Source of the DNA: an uncultured Aquabacterium sp.
Lineage (GTDB): Bacteria > Pseudomonadota > Gammaproteobacteria > Burkholderiales > Burkholderiaceae_C
DNA: 44,635 bases
Reading direction: 5' to 3'
Assembly: GCF_913773725.1 (NCBI RefSeq)
Contig: NZ_CAJYGK010000114.1
Location: 1 to 44,635 of the forward strand
Below are positions 29,691-36,316 of this stretch, in pieces (the first letter of the stretch is position 1; each line of letters starts with the position of its first letter). The notes below the pieces were generated by a model. That model saw only the letters and a program-made list of their open reading frames with translations, did not search any database and was not told where the DNA came from. The position numbers were made by a program, and so were the translations under genes.

Positions 29691-29915
29691 ATGATTGTGT
29701 GTGTCTGCCGTCGGGTGTCTGATCGCGAAATTCAACGCCAGGCTGCCGCGGGCGTGTCCAGCTTCGACGAACTGCAGATGGAAACCGGCCTGGCCACCTG
29801 CTGCGGCCGCTGCGAAAGCTGCGCCCGCGACGTGTTTTCGCGCGCCCAGACCCACGGCACCATCGCCCTGATTCAGGGCGCCCCTCACGCCGAGGCCACC
29901 CGGACGGCGGCCTGA
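29691..29915 (+). CDS. bfd: Bacterioferritin-associated ferredoxin
   Basis: 74 residues from ATG 29691. A small [2Fe-2S] protein that, in characterised systems, docks on Bfr and reduces it to mobilise stored iron. The four cluster ligands are visible as CVC (4 and 6) and CCGRCESC (about 39-46, with two of them in C-x2-C). The N-terminus MIVCVCRRVSDREI is typical. A TTG 24 bases upstream is in frame but unnecessary. It lies 71 bp after bfr with a Fur-like promoter in between. Confidence 0.92.
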   Translation: MIVCVCRRVSDREIQRQAAAGVSSFDELQMETGLATCCGRCESCARDVFSRAQTHGTIALIQGAPHAEATRTAA

Positions 29916-30009
29916 CGGCGCCCCGCGCGGGCCCGCGCTCAAGTCGCGGCCCATCGCGCCGATACCCTGAAGACGTGGCTCACACTGGCCGCGGCCTGTC
30001 GGGGGTCCC

Positions 30010-30552
30010 ATGTCTTCTTACTTCTTCACGCACGACGAATCGGCGCAGATCGACACACGCAGCCGCCACGTCGGGCCGGACGGCCGGGCCCGGGTGCGGA
30101 CCGTGCTGGCCATGAACCCCGAGCAGATCGCGCCTGGCTTGGGGTCACCCACGCCACGTCGTACAGAAGTCACTCCCCCCAGCCTGTTTGCCCGCCCGCC
30201 TTCGGGCTGGCGTGCCTGGTTGACTGGTTTCTGGTATTGGCTGTGGGACTTGGACGAGCCCGCCAGCAGCCCGGCCGTGCCCGCTCGCATGCTGGCAGCG
30301 GTTCGCCAAGAGTTCATGCAGGCCATTCACGACCTGCAATCGGCGGATGCCTGCCGACTGCGCACCCACGTCGAGCGCGCCCGCTCGTTGCGAGAACTGT
30401 GGCATCTGCGCGCCGATGTGTTTCGAACCATCTCCACCCACCGTGGCCAGATCGAGGCCCAATCCCGGTTGGATGCACTGGACGCGCACTTCCCTGTCCG
30501 GACGACGCGGCGCGCGGACGATGGGCGGCACGGCCGTCCGTCGCACTGGTGA
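30010..30552 (+). CDS. Hypothetical protein with Trp-rich segment
   Basis: 180 residues that I do not recognise. The first 60 residues are polar and probably disordered. A Trp-rich stretch follows (GWRAWLTGFWYWLWDLDEP, about 66-84), then a helical region of about 80 residues rich in Arg, Leu and Ala (LAAVRQEFMQAIHDL; ARSLRELWHLRADVF). There is no signal peptide and no clear membrane span; the Trp-rich piece could be amphipathic. A run of Gs lies near ATG 30010 as a possible ribosome-binding site. Codon use is like its neighbours. It lies between bfd and the dehydrogenase, apparently alone. Confidence 0.7.
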   Translation: MSSYFFTHDESAQIDTRSRHVGPDGRARVRTVLAMNPEQIAPGLGSPTPRRTEVTPPSLFARPPSGWRAWLTGFWYWLWDLDEPASSPAVPARMLAAVRQEFMQAIHDLQSADACRLRTHVERARSLRELWHLRADVFRTISTHRGQIEAQSRLDALDAHFPVRTTRRADDGRHGRPSHW

Positions 30553-30648
30553 GCCAGACAGACACACGCCCCCTGACGGAATGTGACCCCTTGCGACAAA
30601 GCGGGGTGTGAGGCATTGCACAATGGGGGTTGATCTGTGAAGCTCCCC

Positions 30649-31656
30649 ATGAACATCATCATTCTGGACGACTATCAGGACGCCGTCCGCAAGCTCAAGT
30701 GCGCATCCCAGCTGGACGGGCTGTCTGCCAAGGTCTACACGAACACGGTCAAGGGCATCGGGCAACTGTCGATTCGCCTGCGCGACGCCGAGGCACTGGT
30801 GCTCATCCGTGAACGCACCCATTTCCCTCGCGCGCTGTTGGAAAAGCTGCCGAAGCTGCGGCTGATCTGCCAGACGGGCCCTGTGGGCTCACACATCGAC
30901 GTCGAGGCGTGCACGCGGCTGGGCATCGCAGTGGCCGAAGGGGTGGGCGATCCGACGGCGCCTGCCGAACTGACGTGGGCGCTCGTGATGGCGGCCATGC
31001 GTCGTCTGCCTCAGTACATCGGCAACCTCAAGCACGGGGCGTGGCAGCAATCGGGGCTCAAGTCCGCCTCGATGCCAACCAATTTCGGGCTGGGCATGGT
31101 GCTGTCCGGCAAGACACTGGGCATATGGGGTTACGGCCGGATCGGTCGCCGCGTGGCGCAGTACGGCAAGGCTTTCGGGATGCACGTGACGGTCTGGGGC
31201 AGCGAGGCCTCGCGCGAGAAGGCACGTGCCGACGGGTTCATCCCCGCGCCGAACCGCGAGGCCTTTTTTGAAGCATGCGACGTCCTCAGCCTGCACCTGC
31301 GCCTCACGCCCGACACACGAGGCCTCATCACGCAGGATGACCTGCAGCGCATGAAGCCCACGGCGCTGCTCGTCAACACATCGCGGGCCGAACTCTTGCA
31401 GGACAACGCCCTGGTGACGGCATTGAACCGAGGCCGCCCCGGCATGGCCGCCGTGGACGTGTTCGAGAGCGAGCCCATCCTGCAAGGCCACCCGCTTCTG
31501 CGCCTGGAGAACGCGGTGTGCACACCGCACATCGGCTATGTCGAGCAGGAGAACTACGAGCGCTACTTCAGCTCCGCGTTCGACAACCTGCTGAACTTCA
31601 TCGCCGGCACGCCGACGAACATCGTCAATCCGGAGGCCCTGCGGGTCCATCACTGA
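30649..31656 (+). CDS. D-2-hydroxyacid dehydrogenase family protein
   Basis: 335 residues from ATG 30649 (GTG 30637 adds four). An NAD-dependent dehydrogenase of the D-3-phosphoglycerate/D-2-hydroxyacid group. The Rossmann motif LGIWGYGRIGRRVAQYGKAF is near residue 160, and the catalytic Arg (LLVNTSRAELL), Glu (DVFESEP) and His (CTPHIGYVEQENYE) are all present. The usual SerA ACT regulatory domain is absent. The substrate cannot be read from sequence. An MFS transporter gene begins 16 bp after the stop in the same direction, so transport of a related compound is possible. Confidence 0.9.
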   Translation: MNIIILDDYQDAVRKLKCASQLDGLSAKVYTNTVKGIGQLSIRLRDAEALVLIRERTHFPRALLEKLPKLRLICQTGPVGSHIDVEACTRLGIAVAEGVGDPTAPAELTWALVMAAMRRLPQYIGNLKHGAWQQSGLKSASMPTNFGLGMVLSGKTLGIWGYGRIGRRVAQYGKAFGMHVTVWGSEASREKARADGFIPAPNREAFFEACDVLSLHLRLTPDTRGLITQDDLQRMKPTALLVNTSRAELLQDNALVTALNRGRPGMAAVDVFESEPILQGHPLLRLENAVCTPHIGYVEQENYERYFSSAFDNLLNFIAGTPTNIVNPEALRVHH

Positions 31657-31672
31657 GCTTCACAGGCAGTAC

Positions 31673-32875
31673 GTGGAACTCGAGCGCGCGCTTCCCCGGC
31701 ACGACATGGCAGCGGCCCGTTGGGCACTGCTCGCCGGAAACTTTGTCATCGGCTGCGGTGTGATGGTCGTGGGCGGCACGCTCAACGACCTCACGCACGA
31801 CCTGAACGTCTCTGTCGCGCAAGGCGGCCGGCTGATCGCGATCGCCTCGCTGGTAATGGGGCTGGGCGCCCCGCTGCTGGCTGCTGCGGTGGCCCACATC
31901 GACCGGCGCAAGCTTCTTTGTCTGACCATGCTGTGGTACGCGCTTGGGCACGGCTTGTGTGCGCTGGCACCGGATTACGCCTGGCTCTGGCCCATTCGGG
32001 CCCTCACCGTGCTGTCTGCAGCCGTGTTCACCCCGCAGGCGGCCGCCACGATGGGGTTCATGAGCACGCCGGCGCACCGCGGTCGTGCCATCACCTTCGT
32101 GTTCATGGGCTGGTCGGTCGCCTCTGTGGCGGGCATGCCGATGGCGGCATGGGTCGGGGAGCGGCTGGGCTGGCGCATCGCCATGGGCATGGTCGCAGCC
32201 GGCGCGCTGTGCGTGGCCTGGCTGGTGTGGCGCCATGTGCCCCGGGGCATCCGTCCGCCCGCGCTGTCGTGGCGCTCGTGGCGCAAGGTGTTTGCCTCGC
32301 CGCTGCTGATGGCCGTCGTGGCCGTGACGGCGTGCCAGAGTGCCGGGCAGTTCTCGGTGCTGGCCTACATGGCGCCGTACTACAAGCACGGCTATGGGGC
32401 CTCGCCGGAGCAGATCAGCGCGATGTTTGCGTGGTTCGGTGCCCTGGCGCTGCTGGGCAACCTGTACCTGAACCGGGTCATCGACCAGACCGGCCCCGCG
32501 CGGGCCGTCACCACGACACTGGCGATGATGGCAGTCAGCCTGCTGGCGTGGCCCCTGGCGACGACCCTGCCCTGGCTTGCGCTCATCCTGCTGCCCTGGG
32601 CGTTGAGCGGGTTCGCCACGAACTCGGGACAACAGGCTCGCCTGGGCGGCCTCTCGCCGCGCCTGGCCCCTGCGCTGATGGCCCTGAACACATCGGCGAT
32701 CTACCTGGGGCAGGCTGTGGGCGCCGCCGGCGGGGGGTGGGTGATCACGCACCAGGGATATGCGCCGCTGCACTGGCTCGGCCTCGCCTGGGTGGTGGTG
32801 GGGCTGGCTCTCAGTGTGTGGGCCCAACGAGCCCAGCGGGCCGACGACGCCCGCCATGCCGGGGTCGCGCCCTGA
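31673..32875 (+). CDS. Major facilitator superfamily transporter
   Basis: 400 residues with about twelve membrane segments in two halves. The loop 2-3 motif A is recognisable in degenerate form (AAAVAHIDRRKLL), and the sequence resembles drug/sugar-efflux MFS proteins of the DHA1/AraJ kind (FTPQAAATMGFMSTPAHRGRAITFVFMG, region about 122-149). The substrate is unknown. The start is GTG 31673 (weak AGG upstream) or ATG 31706, which begins just before the first membrane helix. Probably in an operon with the upstream dehydrogenase. Convergent with the lipoprotein gene, 25 bp apart. Confidence 0.88.
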   Translation: MELERALPRHDMAAARWALLAGNFVIGCGVMVVGGTLNDLTHDLNVSVAQGGRLIAIASLVMGLGAPLLAAAVAHIDRRKLLCLTMLWYALGHGLCALAPDYAWLWPIRALTVLSAAVFTPQAAATMGFMSTPAHRGRAITFVFMGWSVASVAGMPMAAWVGERLGWRIAMGMVAAGALCVAWLVWRHVPRGIRPPALSWRSWRKVFASPLLMAVVAVTACQSAGQFSVLAYMAPYYKHGYGASPEQISAMFAWFGALALLGNLYLNRVIDQTGPARAVTTTLAMMAVSLLAWPLATTLPWLALILLPWALSGFATNSGQQARLGGLSPRLAPALMALNTSAIYLGQAVGAAGGGWVITHQGYAPLHWLGLAWVVVGLALSVWAQRAQRADDARHAGVAP

Positions 32876-32900
32876 GGCCGGGGCGCCGTCCTGCCCCTGC

Positions 32901-33248
32901 TCAGCGAGGGCTCTCGTAGAACACGTAGGTCGAGAAGTTGGACACCTCGAAGTAGATGCGCTTCTCGCCCGGATCCACCTGGCCGTTCTGGTTTTCGTCC
33001 AGGACGCCATAGCCGAAACGGTACTCACGGGGCGATCCGTCACTGGTGCCCAGCGCCGTGCTCAGCTTGTCGATCTTCAGGAAGCGCTTGACGAGTTGCG
33101 CCCCCGAATAGACCTCAAGCACGCCGTCGGTGCCCGTCCAGTTCTGGATGTCTCGCCGGAACTTGTTCTGCTGCTCCTGGGTGCAACCCGCTTGCAGCAG
33201 CACGCCGCACAGCGCTGTCACGCCCCACACCCACGCCCTGCTGCCCAT
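32901..33248 (-). CDS. Small lipoprotein with an EF-hand-like loop
   Basis: 115 residues. The signal peptide ends with LQAGC, giving lipidated Cys22. The mature part is short, beta-rich and unrecognised, but contains DENQNGQVDPGE (about 87-98), matching the EF-hand/dockerin calcium loop DxNxDGxxDxxE. Calcium binding is therefore possible. ATG 33248 is chosen over the longer frame because of the lipobox and a GGGAGC 6 nt upstream. Downstream of rlmB by 26 bp, probably co-transcribed. Function unknown. Confidence 0.78.
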   Translation of the reverse strand: MGSRAWVWGVTALCGVLLQAGCTQEQQNKFRRDIQNWTGTDGVLEVYSGAQLVKRFLKIDKLSTALGTSDGSPREYRFGYGVLDENQNGQVDPGEKRIYFEVSNFSTYVFYESPR

Positions 33249-33274
33249 CGTCGTGCTCCCTGACCGGTTGGATC

Positions 33275-34009
33275 TCAGCCGAGCCGCTGCCGGCGCGCTT
33301 CGTAAAGGCACACACCACTGGCCACCGACACGTTGAGGCTTTCCACGCCCCCCATCATCGGGATGCTGACCAGCTGGTCGCAGTGCTTGCGGGTCAACTG
33401 GCGCATGCCGTCGCCCTCAGCGCCGAGCACCACCGCCACAGGCCCCTTGAGGTCTGCCTGGTAAAGGCCGCCGGGCGCATCATCCGAGGTGCCAATGATC
33501 CAGATGTCCCGCTCCTTCAGCTCGTTCAGCGTCCGAGCCAGGTTGGTGACCATGAAATACGGCACCGTCTCGGCGGCCCCGCTGGCCACTTTGGCCACGG
33601 TGGCATTGATGCCGACGGCATGGTCCTTCGGGGCAATCACGGCGTGGGCGCCAGCGCCATCGGCCACGCGAAGGCAAGCACCCAGGTTGTGAGGATCGGT
33701 CACGCCGTCGAGCACAAGCAGCAGCGGGGGCTCGGTCAGGCTGTCGAGCAGGTCGTCCAGCGAGCGCGCATGGCTGAGCGCCTCGACCTTGGCCACGACG
33801 CCCTGATGGCGATGCGTGCCGGCCATCTGCTGCAGACGGGCATCGTCGCTGTCGATCACGCGCAGGCCAGCTTCTTCCACCTTGGCGAGAAACTGCTTCA
33901 TGCGCTGGTCGCGCCGGCTGGCATCAACGTGGAGTTCGCGAATGGACTTCGGCGCCACCTTCAGGCGCACGGACACGGCATGGAAGCCAAATAGCAGTTT
34001 CAGACTCAT
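33275..34009 (-). CDS. rlmB: 23S rRNA (guanosine-2'-O-)-methyltransferase RlmB
   Basis: 244 residues. A SpoU/TrmH-type (SPOUT) enzyme that methylates G2251 of 23S rRNA. The N-terminal substrate-binding domain ([11 protein letters not shown]) is followed by the three knotted motifs: [18 protein letters not shown] (about 102-119), [10 protein letters not shown] and [21 protein letters not shown] 34009 is 9 bp after the ABC ATPase stop. Length and motifs are normal. Confidence 0.95.
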   Translation of the reverse strand: MSLKLLFGFHAVSVRLKVAPKSIRELHVDASRRDQRMKQFLAKVEEAGLRVIDSDDARLQQMAGTHRHQGVVAKVEALSHARSLDDLLDSLTEPPLLLVLDGVTDPHNLGACLRVADGAGAHAVIAPKDHAVGINATVAKVASGAAETVPYFMVTNLARTLNELKERDIWIIGTSDDAPGGLYQADLKGPVAVVLGAEGDGMRQLTRKHCDQLVSIPMMGGVESLNVSVASGVCLYEARRQRLG

Positions 34010-34018
34010 CCCGGCATC

Positions 34019-34735
34019 CTAACCGGTGATGCGCCCTGCCCCGATGCGGACGGTGTGCTGACAGCGGGCGGCAATGGCCGGATCGTGCGTGACCAGAATG
34101 AGCGTGGTGCCCACCTCCCGGTTCAACTCGAACATCAGGTCCATGATGGCCAGCCCCGTGGCGTGATCAAGGCTGCCCGTGGGCTCGTCGGCCATGAGGA
34201 TGTCGGGGCTCATCACGAAAGCCCGGGCGAGCGCCACGCGCTGCTGCTCGCCGCCGGAGAGCACCGCGGGCCGGTGCGACAGCCGTTCGGCCAACCCCAC
34301 TCGCTCGAGCATCGCCCTGGCTTTGGCGCGTGCCTGGCGGTCGCCGCGCAGCTCCAGCGGCAGCATGACGTTCTCCAGCGCAGACAGGTGGCCAATGAGC
34401 TGGAAGTTCTGGAACACGAAACCGATGTGGCTCGCGCGATGCGCCGCCCGGGCGTCCTCGTCAAGACAGAAGAGGTCGACGCCACAGAGTTCGACCAAGC
34501 CTTCGGACGGTGTGTCGAGCCCGGCCAGCAGCGACAGCAAGGTGCTCTTGCCGGAACCGGAAGCCCCGACGATCGCCAGGGTCTCACCACGCGGCACCGT
34601 GAGGTCGATGCCATGCAGAATGGTGAGGGGCCCGGTTGCGTCAGCGACCGTCTTGCCCAGACCACGGACAACGATGGCCGGCTGAGCGGCAGTGAGCGCA
34701 TCGGAAGGCATCGAGTGAGAAACGGAAGAGGACAT
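34019..34735 (-). CDS. ABC transporter ATP-binding protein, YbbA/LolD type
   Basis: 238 residues from ATG 34735, or 230 from ATG 34711, which matches E. coli YbbA length better. Walker A VGASGSGKS, Q-loop FVFQNFQL, signature LSGGEQQRVALARAF, Walker B ILMADEPTGSLD and the switch His in VTHDPAIAARC are all present. In E. coli ybbA lies divergent from tesA, as here, and pairs with the permease YbbP; no permease is adjacent in this window. The substrate is unknown. Followed by rlmB at 9 bp. Confidence 0.88.
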   Translation of the reverse strand: MSSSVSHSMPSDALTAAQPAIVVRGLGKTVADATGPLTILHGIDLTVPRGETLAIVGASGSGKSTLLSLLAGLDTPSEGLVELCGVDLFCLDEDARAAHRASHIGFVFQNFQLIGHLSALENVMLPLELRGDRQARAKARAMLERVGLAERLSHRPAVLSGGEQQRVALARAFVMSPDILMADEPTGSLDHATGLAIMDLMFELNREVGTTLILVTHDPAIAARCQHTVRIGAGRITG

Positions 34736-35381
34736 GCCAATCGACTGTACGCGACGCGCGCTGGCCCTGTGCAGCCTGGGTGCTTGGCTGGGGCCGGTGT
34801 GGGGCGCACGAAACACCGAGGCTCGGACCCTGATGGTGCTGGGTGACAGCCTGTCGGCCGAATATGGCCTGCCTCGCGGGACGGGCTGGGTGGCGCTGAT
34901 GGAGCAGCGCATTGCGCAGGCTCGCCTGAAGACACGGGTGGTGAACGCCAGCATCAGCGGCGAAACCACCTCCGGCGGACTCAGTCGCCTGCCGGCCCTG
35001 CTCAGTCAGCACAAGCCCGACGTGGTGGTGATCGAGCTGGGTGCCAACGATGCGCTGCGCGGCCTGCCCCTTGACGGCGCGCGTCGCAACCTGAGTGAGA
35101 TGGTCCGCCTGAGCCAGGAGGCCGGTGCGCGGGTCCTTCTGGTCGGCATGATGGTGCCGCCCAACTATGGCAAACGGTATGCGGACGATTTCGCGGCCTT
35201 GTTCGGCAGCGTCAGCGAGGAGCGCAAGGTGCCACTCGTGCCCTTCTTCTTGAAGGGGGTGGCGGACAGGCCGGACGCGCGCGACTGGTTTCAGGCCGAT
35301 GGCACCCACCCGTTGCCCAAGGCCCACCCGGTGATGCTCGACCTGGTGTGGCCGAAGCTGCAACCGCTGTTGCGCGGCTGA
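34734..35381 (+). CDS. tesA: TesA-like SGNH esterase (arylesterase/acyl-CoA thioesterase I)
   Basis: 215 residues. A signal peptide (about 1-25, ending VWGA) indicates periplasmic location. SGNH blocks are intact: GDSLSAEYG (Ser39), Gly in the block near 75-82, GAND (Asn105) and DGTHP (Asp189, His192). The family hydrolyses esters, thioesters and lysophospholipids. AAGAGG lies just before ATG 34734, inside the N-terminal codons of the divergent ABC gene. Convergent with phaR, only 3 bp apart. Confidence 0.92.
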   Translation: MPIDCTRRALALCSLGAWLGPVWGARNTEARTLMVLGDSLSAEYGLPRGTGWVALMEQRIAQARLKTRVVNASISGETTSGGLSRLPALLSQHKPDVVVIELGANDALRGLPLDGARRNLSEMVRLSQEAGARVLLVGMMVPPNYGKRYADDFAALFGSVSEERKVPLVPFFLKGVADRPDARDWFQADGTHPLPKAHPVMLDLVWPKLQPLLRG

Positions 35382-35384
35382 ACC

Positions 35385-35948
35385 TCACTTCTTGGGGGTG
35401 AGCCCCGCGCCGAGGTTGCCCATCAGCGTCTCGGCCTGCTTGCTCATCTGCTCCTGCATCTGCTGGAAGAGGCTGCGCGACTGCTCCATGTAGCCGCCCA
35501 TGAAGTTCTGCATCAGCGGGTTCTGCAGGTTCATCATCGAGTTCTCGGCCAGGCGAGACTGCATGTCGATGAAGCTCTGGATGTTCTTTTCCAGGTAGTG
35601 GCCCATGAGGCCCTGCATGGTGTGGCCGTAGAAGCGGATGATCTGCGCCAGGGCCTGCGTCGAGAACATCGGCACACCGGCCGTCTCCTCTTCCAGAATG
35701 ATCTGCAGCAGGATGCTGCGCGTCAGGTCCTCGCCGCTCTTGGCATCCACCACGACGAAGTGCTCACAGGCCATGACCATGTCCTTCACGTCGGCCAGCG
35801 TGATGTAACTGCTGGTCTTGGTGTCGTACAGGCGGCGATTCGGGTACTTCTTGATGATGCGTTGCCCCGGGGCGGTCGCACCCGTGCCCGTCTCGGGGGC
35901 ATCTTCTTGCGGCTCTTCCTCGTGGCGGGGGGGGCGTGCTGCGCTCAT
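35385..35948 (-). CDS. phaR: Polyhydroxyalkanoate synthesis repressor PhaR
   Basis: 187 residues. The N-terminal DNA/PHA-binding domain has the highly conserved IIKKYPNRRLYDTKTSSYIT (about 31-50), then two PHB_acc repeats and a Met/Gln-rich C-terminus (FQQMQEQMSKQAETLM). PhaR represses phasin genes and is released when polyhydroxybutyrate accumulates, so the host very probably makes PHB. AGGAG lies 5 nt before ATG 35948. The phasin and PHA synthase genes are not in this window. Confidence 0.95.
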   Translation of the reverse strand: MSAARPPRHEEEPQEDAPETGTGATAPGQRIIKKYPNRRLYDTKTSSYITLADVKDMVMACEHFVVVDAKSGEDLTRSILLQIILEEETAGVPMFSTQALAQIIRFYGHTMQGLMGHYLEKNIQSFIDMQSRLAENSMMNLQNPLMQNFMGGYMEQSRSLFQQMQEQMSKQAETLMGNLGAGLTPKK

Positions 35949-36153
35949 GGGTGCTCCTGTGGGTCAGGGTTCATTGTAGGAGGCGCTCGCCGCCGCCTGG
36001 CCGCCATGCCGTGAACACGCCACGCTGCAGGGCAATACTTCCGTGAGAAGCCTGGTGTACCCGGTTCATGGAACGCTTCTCGCACTGCCGCCCGACACAC
36101 ACCTCTTTCGGCCAGGCCGCCGGACGCCGGCGAAGACCCGACCCCACGGCGAC

Positions 36154-36196
36154 AAAAAGGAAAAAGCCCCGCAAATCAATGACTTGCGGGGCTTTT
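36154..36196 (-). terminator. Terminator of tRNA-Val
   Basis: A perfect 13-bp inverted repeat (36162-36174 with 36184-36196, core GCCCCGCAA/TTGCGGGGC) and, in the minus-strand RNA, a tail UUUUUCCUUUUU. It is 14 bases past the tRNA 3' end. Confidence 0.92.
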
Positions 36197-36210
36197 CGAT
36201 CCAGGAAATT

Positions 36211-36287
36211 TGGTAGGCGCGATTGGATTCGAACCAACGACCCCCACCATGTCAAGGTGGTGCTCTAACCAACTGAGCTACGCGCCT
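36211..36287 (-). tRNA. tRNA-Val (anticodon GAC)
   Basis: 77 nt including encoded CCA. The acceptor AGGCGCG pairs with CGCGCCT, U8 and A9 are present, the D arm is AGCTCAGTTGGTTAGAGC, the anticodon stem CCACC/GGTGG encloses loop TTGACAT (GAC, reading GUC and GUU), and the T loop is GTTCGAATCC. The fold is complete. A single tRNA, not part of a cluster, with its own terminator. Confidence 0.97.
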
Positions 36288-36316
36288 GGAAGGCTTAGAC
36301 TATAACACGTTTTTCG

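Noticed and set aside
36211..36287. tRNA-Val as an integration site
   Set aside because: The tRNA is complete, no integrase lies nearby, and I saw no duplicated tRNA 3' end within the window.
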